This document shows, piece by piece, positions 46,980 to 58,568 of a DNA stretch of 64,000 nt. The notes under the pieces were generated by a model. The model saw only the letters and a program-made list of their open reading frames with translations. It did not search any database and had not been told where the DNA came from. The translations under genes were made by a program, and so were the position numbers. Source of the stretch: Cryptomeria japonica (Eukaryota > Streptophyta > Pinopsida > Cupressales > Cupressaceae); contig NC_081415.1 of assembly GCF_030272615.1 (NCBI RefSeq), positions 378,847,392-378,911,391 on the forward strand, written 5' to 3'. Numbering within the stretch: position 1 is the first letter of the stretch; every line of letters starts with the position of its first letter.

Positions 46980-49900
46980 ATGGAACCTTCTTCTTCTTCT
47001 AAAAAGAGTAGAAAAGGGAAAGAATTAAACCCTGAAGAGAAGCCCAAAAGATAGAAAAAGGAAGGTAGAGCTTTGACTAAGGATTTGCTAGACCAGTGCC
47101 CGACGTCCAGTGTGAGGTCTGAAAAGATCAAGAGTGAAGAAGAAGGATTGGAGGATAGATTTGAACATCTGGGAGACATATGGACTAAAATCAAAGGACA
47201 TGAGTTGTTCCTGTTTAGTTACAAGAGAAGGGATGCTCCTGAGCCCATAAGTAACCTATGGAAGAAAAACTTAGGGAAATTGGTAGTCCCGAATGTATTT
47301 GTGGATGTTGAATTAATGAAAGCTCTGGTAGATTGCTATGATCCAAGAACCAAAACAATATACGACTACCGAGGGAATCCCTTGGTGGTGATTAACAAAT
47401 AGACTATTGATATGGTATTTGATCTAGACTGGGAAGTAGAAGAGAACATTGATATGCAGAAACTATCGCGAGAATTCTTTAACTTGGAAGACATCTACAG
47501 GACGTGGAGATTACCCATTCACCGGCCAAAAGTGGGCGGGTCCTTTGTTCCATTCAACAAAAATAACAAGGTGCCATTTGATGTCAACCAATTCCATCCG
47601 TATTTTAAGTATACATACTATGCTATAGCCCAAGTATTAGGCTTAGAGGCTCATCCTCTCATGGATATTGGGGTTATGGTTCTGTGTGCTGATTTACAAT
47701 CGAAAGACCCTAGGTCATTTGATTATGCCACTTATGTTGCAGATGCCCTAAATCATGGGTTGGAAAAGTTGAAAGGAGACCTTGTGAATGTCCATTTCTC
47801 ATTGTACTCTTTATTGATGCACATCATTCTTTATTGTGGACAAGAAATCAATTTCTGGTCAGCTGATTTCTGCATCAGAGCTTATGATAAGAATGGTTTG
47901 AAGAAACCAGTTTAGTTGTGGGTTTCTGCATAAGATCAAAGATTCATGAACAACCAATACTGGCACATTCAGGAATATTTTGTGAAACCCCTTAGTGCGG
48001 CCTTTGGACAACATAGAGATTATACTCTGTCCCCTGAAATTAAGAGATTCCTCAGGCCAAAAGACTTCTCTCCAGAGTCTCAGATTGATCACAACTGGGG
48101 TGACTAGTATTGCCACATTAATCATACAGAAATTAGGGTATTTGGGTATGAAGGAAAGCCATACATGCTTCCAATTACAGTACCAAACAGGGTGGCTAGC
48201 CTAGAGATTGTGAGACAATTATCTGCTGTAAGTACTAAACATCTTATGGATTTTGGTAAACAATCTATTGTTCCAGGGTTATTGGTGTTTTCTGATTTTA
48301 TTGTTAAAAGTTCCAAAAGCTATCATTTACTTCAAAATAAATTAGATTATTATGGCATGACTCTGGGTGATCCTAGAGAGAAATTTGATCTAGAGGTATA
48401 TATAAGAGCTGTCAGGACGTCACAAAAACTAAAAGCCGGAATACATGTGGCTAAAATGCCAGATGATTTAATCAAGAACCTTGAAAGGGAAGAGGTCAGG
48501 GTTTTGAGAGAATGAAGTGAAATGACTTGGGAATCCTTCAAATGGAAAAGAGCAAGGGGGATGGTGGATGGAGACATACTTGGAAACCTCCAAGACCCTT
48601 TGGAGATAGCCAAAAGGCTACTTCAACATGAAGTAGAGATTATGCATAGAGTGCCCCCACAATTCCTTCATTTTATCAATACTGAAAAGGATAGTCAACC
48701 ATTGGCTCATATGTCATTGAAATCAGCTGCTAGTAGCACCCCTGCTGACTCTCCTAGAGAAGATTATCCTCCTGGTTTTGAAGCAGAGGTGGATGTGGAT
48801 ACTGGTGAATTCAACATTAAAGATGTAGTTGATATAAGGATGACAGAGCATGAAGACTTTGTTGCTGATGATAGATTCGCCTCTTCGAGGGAATTCCTTT
48901 CATTCTTGTACCAGTATAAAGGGGCCCATGTGAAACGAAGCATGGCTAGAAGACCAAAAGAAGAACAGATGAAGAGACTACAGGATGAAATCAATACCCT
49001 CATGAAAGATATGACCCCTGAGAAAGGGAGGAAAATATTAAAAGAGGCTGGTGTTATCATCTTTTCTTGTTGGGACATAAATTCAGTACTTCTGTTTGAC
49101 GGATTCTTGAAGAAGCAGGACTTGAGTCAACAAGTGTTGCCTCAAGAAATAGATAAATTGTTCCTAGGCTCCGGGTATGATCCTGATCAAAAGGCTCTCC
49201 TACAATGGGCATTATATCTGAAAGGAAAAAGGCCAATTATTGTGGATATCGAAGAAACCTTTGGACACCTCATGATTCATCAGGTTGGAAAGACTGACCC
49301 TAGAGTCACTGCAAAGTTGAACCTGGATGTGGCCAAATTAAATATGGATCAGACAGAGTTTTTGGTCAGGGAAAATATTACCTATAAAGGCTTGTATGAA
49401 AAATCTAAAGAGGAGAATCAGAAGTTACAAACGAAAATATTACAACTTGAGACAGGGACTCCCTTAAATGAATATGCCTCATATCCCACAGGACAAAGCT
49501 TGGATGATGTTTTTGATGCTCTGTATTGGAAATATCAAGCAGATAAGGCTACCAAATAGGTAAGTAATATCCAACAAAAGATGGATAGATTGGTTAATGA
49601 TATCATTGAACACCGATTCAACACCATGCTTATACATGTCGAACATTACTGGAGGGTGTACACTGGAACCATAAGAGCATTAAGAGAGCATGAAAGGTTA
49701 AAAGCACGATTGCATGAGGTGATAAACAGTGTCGATGTGATGATGCCAGAGGAGAAGGCTGAAAGGACCTCATATATAAATGATCACGTTAAATTCGAAG
49801 ATATGCTAAAACAAGATCCTAAAGAATTGGATGATGGGAGCCCTATTGGAATGCCCTCGATTTATAAAGAAGGAGGAGTAATGTCCATGGAAGATTTGCG

Positions 49901-50129
49901 AAATGAACTTGTAGACATCAAGGATCGGGCTCCATCAAGGTTGGACCGAAGCAAAGACATGGCCCCTACCGTCAACCAGATGATCTTCAAATACCTTTCA
50001 CAGGGAGAAGAATTGAAGAAACAGAGTGTTAAGATCAAGACTTTTAAAGAAGATGATTATATTCATCATTTAGGAATTCTTAATCTCTTTTTACTTAAGT
50101 TTGTTAGGAATATTCAAATTAACAATTAG
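46980..50129 (+). pseudogene. ORF3 copy in element B 5' LTR
   Basis: From ATG 46980 to TAG 50127-50129 is 3,150 bp, the same length as in A, in one frame, with seven stops: 47052, 47400, 47913, 47931, 48105, 48513, 49557. The stop at codon 25 (47052) is also present in the 3' LTR copy and so predates insertion. The others are private and most are C-to-T or G-to-A changes of Gln, Arg or Trp codons. All conserved blocks of the element A copy are present (VNLVVP-type LGKLVVPNVFVDVELMKAL, HNWGD, IRVFGYEGKP). The start is chosen from three-way conservation. Confidence 0.87.
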
Positions 50130-51043
50130 TATTTTGAAGAGACACGTCTTTTCATAAATGACTTTTGCTCTCATATATATATGAGAGAGGTTTTTGTAAT
50201 ATAAAATAAGAGATAATAGGGACAAGACAGCAATGTATGATAGCCTGTAAGTTTTCTGTTATACAAATTTTGATGGAATACTTGCCGTGATCAGTCATTT
50301 TTCTTTGCGTGTGTGTTGTGGATTATTTCATTTTGTTTTTGGCAGTCACTTGTGATATTATCTAAAGGAGATAAGGTTATTCATATTCTTTGAATGAAAT
50401 TTATGTTATCTGTTATAAGATTGAAATAAAAGTTCTGCTTGTGAATTATAATTGTTCTTCGCAGTGCTTACTTGAATGGTCCCTTAAAGGTAGGGTTAAA
50501 CTCATTCAAGCAACTTATGATATAAGCATTCAATTGATCTCAAAAGAAATAATAACCGACAGGTCCATAAAAGGGTGGGTTAAAAAACTGTCTCACAAGT
50601 TCGTACAGTAAGTCCTAAAGAAAATATAATGACTCTGTAGCCCAAACAGCAAAGAAGGCACTGGCTATTTATAGATTACACTTATCACCATATTCATCAT
50701 ATGTTATTTTAAAGCAATAGGAGTAACTAAGTAAGAAACATAGATCGAATAGCTTCTACAACAACAATCGTGAACTCATCTGCTATGTCTCCATCCTAGG
50801 AATTTATGCCATCCTGAGATAGGAGGAAACCAGATCAGGACACTTAATCTACTAGAAAAAGCACCGGTCATTAAAGACAACTGGTGAATAGGTATACCCA
50901 CCTAGGTCCTGCAGAGCCTGAAGTGAGAGAGTTAACAACTAAACAGGTTCACTCTATAAGTTGGCCAAGTCAATTGGAAGGTTTGACCATAGGAGTTGGC
51001 ATTTCCTTAGAACCTATCCAATCTGTTGATTTGAGACCCAACA
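50130..51043 (+). promoter_or_regulatory. R/U5-like end of element B 5' LTR with CATATATATATG palindrome
   Basis: CTCATATATATATGAG lies about 45 bp after the ORF3 stop in all three long LTRs and matches CACATATATATGTG in the short LTR of A. It is a plausible TATA region for genomic RNA. The final part, with GTATACCCACCTAGGTCCTG, is the best-conserved LTR part between long and short forms. Confidence 0.45.
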
Positions 51044-51046
51044 GAT

Positions 51047-51064
51047 TGGCGACTCTGCTAGGGA
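51047..51064 (+). other. Primer-binding site of element B
   Basis: TGGCGACTCTGCTAGGGA, three bases after the LTR end; one base differs from element A. It is of the tRNA-Arg type. Confidence 0.8.
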
Positions 51065-51165
51065 GAATTATTAAGACTCTGCTATGGGAGAGAACTCAAA
51101 AGAAAGAAAAAACTTTCCTCTTGAGAAAAGAGGTGGTGACTCAAAGATAAAGGGGAGGAATATCT

Positions 51166-53538
51166 ATGCATGGAACAAGGTCAGTCACAAAAGGACAATC
51201 TTTATCCCAGTTAGATTTCTCTCAACGAAAGAACAAAAACAAAGAACCCATGAATGAATTCATCAAAGAAAGATACAATCAGTATAAACATGAAAGCAAC
51301 CAACATTCACCTTTAAGAGAATAGGATAAAGCAACTACTTCAAGCCCAGTAAATGAGGATTTGGTTGCAGCATATAAAGCCCAAAAGGGGTGATATCAAA
51401 TTCCCCCTGGTTTCAAAAATCATGAAGCATGATCTAGACAAAACACACTGCTTTCATCGGGATCAGGTATGGCAGATCCTGCAGATAGATTCACAGATTT
51501 AACTAGACAAATGATGGAGGCAGCTACTGAAATGAGAGATTCAGGAAGGACTCAGGAATGTTTGGAGATGTGTGCTAAATTAGGCATAAATGTTGGTGAG
51601 GATGACTTTAATAAAGATGTAAACAACTACAAGAAAAAATGTGCTCAAGGAGTGGGTAAAGCAAAGAGTAATAATTTTAAGGCTTATGAGAACCCCTTGT
51701 TTGGTAACAAAAGGGATGATCATGTGCAATCAAGTGCACCACCAGTCCAGCCAAATTTACATAGAAACTTTTCTACTCACAACCAATTTCCACCTCTAGG
51801 TCAATTTTATAACCAACATCCACCCCCTGATCAATTTCAATATCAATACCAGAATCAATACCCTTTTCCCTATCAAAATCAAATACCCTCATATGGTAAT
51901 ATGAACCAAAACTTTGTGAATCCTCATGGGGGACATGGATTAATGAATATGGAACAAATGAGGCAATTTGATTTTTCAGGAATGATGGTATACCCATATC
52001 CTATCCCAAATGAAATCAGGACTGCAATACCAAGATTCACGGGAAGTAATGCAATTTCAGGAGAAGCTCATTGTAAAGCCTTTGATGCAGTAATTGAGGA
52101 TTTTGGTTTACCACATGAAGATGTTAAGATCAGGTTATTTATGCAATCATTAACAGAAGATGCAAGAGATTGGTTTAGGGCGTTGCTCGATGCATCTATT
52201 AGAAATCTTGCAGAGTTCAAAAACTTATTCCTTGAGCAGTATGGAGACCATAACAGCCCTGAATTTGCTTTGCATGAGATCATTAGCATAAAAAAGGAGC
52301 AAAATGAATCAGTGGTAGATTTCAATAAAAGATTTAACAGGGTTCTGAACAAAATCCCCAATAGGATGAAACCAGTACCTGAGGTAAGCATTCTATATTA
52401 CATCAATGCTTATGATAGTAAAATGAACTATGAGCTGAGAACCAGAAATCCTAGAGACCTCCGGGATGTTATGAAAAATGCCATTGTTATAGAAAATAAC
52501 AGGAAGGCTGCTGGTAAAGTGGGGAAAAGAGAAGATGCCAGGTTATACAATCCTAAAGCACCCAAGGCTAATAAAGATGAGGATAAGCTTGACAAAGTTT
52601 TGAATGCCTTAAAAGATTTATCTGTAAGGGTAAACAAAACAAAGAAGCAGCAATATTATCATCCTGAGAGGCCCAGACTGCATGACATGCCCTATAACAC
52701 TACCTGGAAAGATGGAAAACCAGTAGACAGGAATCACAGAGACAACCAGCAAATTCCAGATCCCTTGAAAAGAATAGTAAACTATACTCAAGATGATGAC
52801 ATGTGGTGTTATGCTTACAATATGCCACATACTCCCTCTTTGTGCGCTGTAGCAAAAGGATTGCAGGAGGAAGAGAATGGTTATGAAGAACATATGGGTG
52901 ACCCAACTGTTAACATGATATCCTTTGCAGAAGAAGGAGGATCACATTCCATGAACATTGATCAATGCTCTGTGTTACCCGTAACCACCAACATAAATGA
53001 AAGTGTTAAGCTCAGAATCCCCACTGAAGAAGAAAAGAGAAGAATTATAGCTTATGCCGTTGCACAAGCAAAAAGAACTTATGATTTGAGGAATAGGGTG
53101 GTGAATCCAAAGCAAAGAAAACTCACTAGTCTTTCTATAAAAGAAAATGATGAAACACCCAAGCAAACAAATAAAGCAGCTAAGGAAGATGTACCAAAGA
53201 ATAATACAAGGGGTCCTGATTTTCAAAAGGAAGATATAACAAAATTTCCTTTGGCACAACATTCCACTTCATTTGATATTTCAAATGCATTAACGCAATT
53301 AAAAGTTTCTGTTCTCCTAATGGAAATAATGAAGTTCCCTGAATACAGAGAAAAGACTCTTGAGATAATTTCAGGTGTCCAGAAGGAAAAAGTGAATGAA
53401 CAAAAACAAGAGGTTCCAAAAGGTAATAATAATGAACAAATGGCCCCAGTTATATATCTAGGGTCTACCATAACCAAAAACCCAACACAAGTAGACCCAT
53501 TTTATCTCACCTTGGTGATAAACAATAAAAAAGTATAG
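51166..53538 (+). pseudogene. gag: Element B gag and start of protease region
   Basis: The ATG at 51166 (MHGTRSVTKGQ) aligns with element A. Stops at 51322, 51391 and 51430 lie in the N-terminal part, where A has CAA, CGA and TGG. The rest is open to 53536 (TAG for AGG in A). The gag core is conserved (EDARDWFRALLDASI, FKNLFLEQYGD). The knuckle is damaged: A has CYACNMPH, B has CYAYNMPH, so one Cys is lost. The TGA at A 4568 is absent here, so the frame runs on into the protease. Confidence 0.87.
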
Positions 53539-55608
53539 AATTGTATGATTGACTCAGGAGCAGCCATAAATGTTATGCCTGTTGGAGTGATGAAAGAGCT
53601 TGGATTGGAAGTTGATACTACCTTTGGGAAATGTTATGCCATGGACAACAGGTCGGTCCCGGTGGTTGGCATCATGAAGGATGTAGAATTCAAGTTGGCA
53701 GCCTGTCCCAAAGCATCGTACAAGACAGATATTACAGTGGTGGCTGTCCCTCCAAATTATGGGATGTTGCTATCTAGGCAATGGTCGAACATGATTGGAG
53801 GGTATGTGCAGTTAGATTTATCATATGCTACGATTCCAATAAATGGGCAAGAGGTAAAAATTGATAGGGAACCCTGGTCCACATATATCATAGAAGACAT
53901 GGAAGAGTCAACAAATCAAATATGTTTCTTGCAAATTGATATGGACAATTTCCAAGTGCAGTTGACAAAACCTAAGGTTGATGAGTGGATCCTCATTGAA
54001 TCAGGTCTAGTTGGGAAGAATGATCAAGTATGGAAAATGTTCTTTGATGGGTCTTGTAGCAAGGAAGGGAGTGGGGCTGGAATCCTATTTATCTCACCCA
54101 CAGGGGAAACTTACAAATATTCTTTCAAATTGCTATTTGAATGCACAAATGACATTGCGGAATATGAAGCCTTACTCACTGGTCTTAATATAGCAGTTAA
54201 ACATGGAATTAAATTACTCAATGTGTTTGGTGACTCAGAGTTAATAGTCTCACAAGTAAAGGAGAAGTATTCTTCAAAGCACTTAAGACTAAAACAATAT
54301 AGAAATGCTGTTTGGGATACTATAGAACTTTTTGATGCTTTTCAAATAAACTGGATCGACAGGTCAAAGAACATCATGGCAGACTTTTTAGCTAGTATTG
54401 CATTGAAGGATAATGATATAACACTAACTGGGATATCTAAAGTAGAGATGAAAGTAAGACCATCAGTTCCTGACAACCTATATAATTGGCAAGTGTTTCA
54501 TGATGATACAGACCTACTAAAAATCTTACAGTGTGTTGATCACTATCAGACTCAAGCAATAAATTTCAGTGACTTCGTGGAAAAGATTGAAGGTAAGGAA
54601 ACTTTATTTGGACATGAAATCATACAATTGAAGTCAAATAAATTACCAAGAGGCTTAGTAGCATTGGAAAGGACTTTCAATGCTCAGGATATAATTGAGA
54701 CTAAAGGATCAGCTGTTAAAGAAAGTGATGTGGAACAAGTCAATTTAGGAAGTGAAGAAACTCCTAGAAATGTTTTCATTGGGAGAAGGCTAACTCCTGC
54801 CATGAGGCAACAACTAATGACATTACTAAGAAGATATAAACACATGTTTGCATGGTCTTATGAAGATCTCAAAGCCTATAGAGAAGATCTTTTTCAGCAT
54901 GAGATACTGCTTAAGCCAGAAGCTAAACCATTCAGACAAAAGGAGAGACCTATTAATCCAACATTGTTACCAAAAATGAGGGAAGAGATCATAAAAATGA
55001 AAGATGCGGGAATTATTGAACCCTGCAGATATTCCACATGGGTCTCTAACTTAGTACCGGTCAAAAAGAAGAATGGGGATATTAGATTGTATGTGGACTT
55101 TAGAAACTTAAACATATCATCTCTAAAGGACAATTACCCATTGCCAAATATGGACAACATGCTGCAAAAAGTGATAGGGTGTGAGTTATTATCTATGATG
55201 GATGGGTTTTCAGGTTACAATCAAGTAAAAGTTAAAGAAACTAAAAAGTATAAAATATCCTTTACAACTCCATGGGGCACTTATGTATATGCACGAATGC
55301 CATTTGGATTAACTAATGCTGGTGCCACATTTCAGAGAGCAATGGATGTGGCTTTTGCAGAGCTGATTGATGTAATCATGGTAGTATACCAAGATGATTT
55401 AACTGCATACTCAAAAAGGGCTGATGATCATTGTGAGCACCTTGAGAAGATATTCAAGAAAGTCTTAGAGTATGGGATTTCCTTGAATCCTAAAAAATGC
55501 CATTTTGGTGTCGAAGAAGGAAAGTTACTTGGACACATAGTATCCAAGCAAGGGGTAAGAATTGACCCTGAAAGGGTGGCAGCTATCAATGAGGTCCCCA
55601 TTCCTTGA
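53539..55608 (+). pseudogene. pol: Element B protease, aRNH and reverse transcriptase in one open stretch
   Basis: It is open for about 690 codons: protease (CMIDSGAAINVMPVG; NYGMLLSRQW), aRNH (WKMFFDGSCSKEGSGAGI, AEYEALLTGLNIA, VFGDSELIVSQV, MADFLASIALK), lead-in (RYKHMFAWSYEDL) and RT (WVSNLVPVKKKNGDIRLY, MMDGFSGYNQV, MPFGLTNAGATFQ, VYQDDLTAYSK). Because protease, aRNH and RT are continuous with no break, the permuted domain order is not an assembly or frameshift artefact. The stop at 55606 is CAA in A. Confidence 0.92.
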
Positions 55609-57510
55609 ACTATCAAGGCCATTCAATCATTCTTGGGACAAATAAATTTTGTAAGAAGGTTTATTCTAAATTTTGCAGACATAATAAAACCTATAGTAAA
55701 GATGTTAAAGGAAGGAGTCCAAATTGATTGGACTGAGGAAGCAATTGATTCCTTTGTAGTGATCAAAAGAGCAATTTCTGAAGCACCAGTACTAATCTCT
55801 CCAAATTTTAGTAAACCTTTTATAATATTCTCATTCGCTTCTTGTCATACAATAGCAGCGGTATTGTTGCAAAAGAATCCAGAAGGGTATGAGCAGCCCA
55901 TTGCATATTTTAGCAAGTCTTTGAGCCCTTCAGAAATAAAATATGAGTTGAATGAAAAGCAAGCTTATGCCTTGGTCAGATCAGTAAAATAGTTTAGACC
56001 ATACTTAGTGGGGGCTAAAGTTATAGCATATGTTCCTAATGCAGCAGTGAAAGATATCTTCAGACAAACTGAGGTCACAGGCAAAAGATGTAAATGGATC
56101 AACCAAATACAAGAGTTCAACATTGAACTCAAAATTTCACAAGTTATCAAAGGACAAGGGTTGGCCAAACTCATGACAGGGACCGAAATTGAGGAGTCTT
56201 GTGTAAACCAAGTAGGATTAGAAGAAGCCAACTTCAGCATTGATAATATAGCATGGTACACTAACATCATATACTACCTTAAGCACTTGAAATGTCCGGA
56301 TGGTATGACTGATAATCAGAGAAGAACTTTAAAGTTGAAATCTGCGAGATATGTGATTGTCAATGGGGACTTGTATTGGAAAAACAGAGATGGGATATTA
56401 TTATTGTGCCTAGATAACTACCAAGCAGAGAAGGTTCTCCAAGAGATGCATGATGGGGTTTGTGGTGGTCATTTTTCGGCTAAGACTACTGCACATAAGA
56501 TATTGAGAGCTGGATACTTTTGGCCATGCGTTTTCAATGACTCTTATAGATATGTTAGAAAGTGTGAAGCTTGTCAGAAATTTTCAGGCAAAATGAAATA
56601 TCAAGGGTCACTTCCATTAAGACCAATGCTAGCTAAGGAACCATTTCGGCAATGGGGAATAGATTTCATAGGAGAAATATCTGAAAGATCCAGTGGAGGA
56701 TACAGATGGATATTGGTTGCTACAAACTATTTTACCAAGTGGGTAGAGGCAATACCCACTAGACAAGCTACTAGTAAATTAGTAATAAAATTTATAATGG
56801 AAAACATTATTACTAGATTCTGTGTTCCTACAAAGATCATCTCAGACAATGGCATGTCCTTTAGGTCTGAGGAATTCAACACTTTTTGTGAAGAGTATGG
56901 CATTCAAATATCTCATTCTTCTCCTTACCACCCTCAAGGAAATGGGCAAGCTGAATCAAGCAACAAAAACATCCTAAAGATCATTAAAAAGATGTTAGGA
57001 CACAACAAGAAGGCATGGGATTCAAAGTTGAGTCTTGCATTATGGGCAGATAGGATAACAATGAAGAAATCTACGGGAAAGTCTCCATTTGAGCTGGTTT
57101 ATGGCAAAAGAGCCAGATTGCCTTTGGACAATCTCTTGCCTGTACATAGGTTCATGACTCAAGAAGGGATAGATGTTGAAGACCCCTCACAAGAGAGGAT
57201 GATGCAGTTAGCAGAGCTGGATGAAGTCAGAATAGAGGCTCAGAAATAGAATATAAAGATTCAAAATCAGATGAAGAGGTTGTATGACAGGAGGACAACA
57301 GATAGGAAATTTTGTGTGGGTGATTGGGTCTTAATGTGGAATGCCAGGAGTTAAGACAAAGGTAAGCATGGCAAATTTGAGGCTTTATGGATCGGACCAT
57401 ATGTGATTATGGATAAAAAAGGAGAAGATTCCTACCTGCTCCAAGATACAACAGGGGAAGTCCAAGAATTGCCAGTACATGGACAATTCTTAAAAAATTT
57501 CTTTTCTTGA
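55609..57510 (+). pseudogene. int: Element B degenerate RNase H and integrase
   Basis: The RNase H-like segment again reads IIFSFASCHTIAAVLLQ without the first catalytic Asp. The integrase has HEMHDGVCGGHF-equivalent EMHDGVCGGHF, KCEACQKF, D in QWGIDFIGEI, D in ISDNGMSF and E in NGQAESSNK. Stops are at 55990, 57247 and 57352 (A: CAA, CAG, CAA). It ends LPVHGQFLKNFFS with TGA 57508-57510. Confidence 0.9.
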
Positions 57511-57650
57511 TGTATTTTGTTACATGTACAGTAGATTAGGATCCACTTCCATTGTAAATACCATGACTTGTCAAAATGTATCCTCGCTAACCAGAGATTC
57601 TAAATTCTTGAAGGCATACACAATATGCCTCCATCCTTAGTTAGAGCCAC
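57511..57650 (+). other. Spacer between pol and 3' LTR of element B
   Basis: These 140 bp are homologous to 8912-9042. The last bases are TTAGTTAGAGCCAC before the LTR TG; no clear polypurine tract is present. Confidence 0.6.
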
Positions 57651-57748
57651 TGTTGAACACTATATTTGAAATAAAAAAAAATCTTCCCATGGGCGTGAAA
57701 ACTAAAAGATTATCGGCCAAAATATCATATCAAGCACTTCAAAAGGAG

Positions 57749-58275
57749 TTTCACCGAAAGAATACTTTCATCAAAATAGAGCATGACATGTAAAACACTA
57801 CGTAAAGATGTCTTCGGTGGAATATCACTTTCGATAAATGAAGGAAGCCGCTCATCGATACTCCAGTTTCATCGAAAAGTGAAAAGCAAAAGGCAAAAAG
57901 CAAAAAGTGAAGTCAAGGAGATACAACTGCCGAAGAAACTTAAAAAGCATTCATTGAAAAGCAAATCTCATCGATAGCATGATATCGAACAAAAACAAAG
58001 GGATTTTATCGATAGAGGGGATATCGAAGAAAAAATACTTTCGAAGAGCTTGCATGAACTTTCACCGAAAAACAGAACTCATCGAAATATGATTTCGATG
58101 AAACTTACGAGTGACTCATCGAAAGAAAGTTCATCAAGGAAAAGATGATTTCGAGGAGACTAAAAAATGGTTTTTCGACATGGGCTGTTCGCCGATGAAG
58201 TGATATCGAGGAAAGTGAGCTTTTGATGAAAGATCAAAGTATTCGGCCGAAGACAAGGGTTTCATCGAAAACTCG
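57749..58275. promoter_or_regulatory. TCATCGA motif array, element B 3' LTR
   Basis: This is the second LTR copy of the array at 46160-46686. A few motifs differ by single transitions (for example TTCATTGAAA for TTCATCAAAA). Confidence 0.5.
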
Positions 58276-58568
58276 ATTTACGATTATTTCAGTTGAACAG
58301 TACTTCCCGCGAAAGAGTTAAAAGCCCAAGTGAAGAATGTCACATCTGCATTTAAGTTTAAACATTTGAATAGCCGTTATAGATGCAGAGACATTAACTG
58401 TGCACAAGTTGCCCATGCAATTATAGCTGAACTGATTGAATCTTCATAAGAACCAGATTGATGCCAAGAGACTGAAAGTTGCAAGGAATTTGCTGAAGCT
58501 CGTGAATGACAATCAGAAGAGTTAGACAATTCTCCAAGTAAGTGTGATTTCTCGTATTTTCTGAAATT

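Larger units (their letters stand above)
46061..51043 (+). repeat. Element B 5' LTR (4,983 bp)
   Basis: It is a near-identical direct repeat of 57651-62632. The layout is a TCATCGA motif array (46160-46686), ORF3 (46980-50129), the CTCATATATATATGAG palindrome near 50173, and an R/U5-like end to GACCCAACA. If the palindrome is the TATA region, ORF3 lies wholly in U3. Confidence 0.95.
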
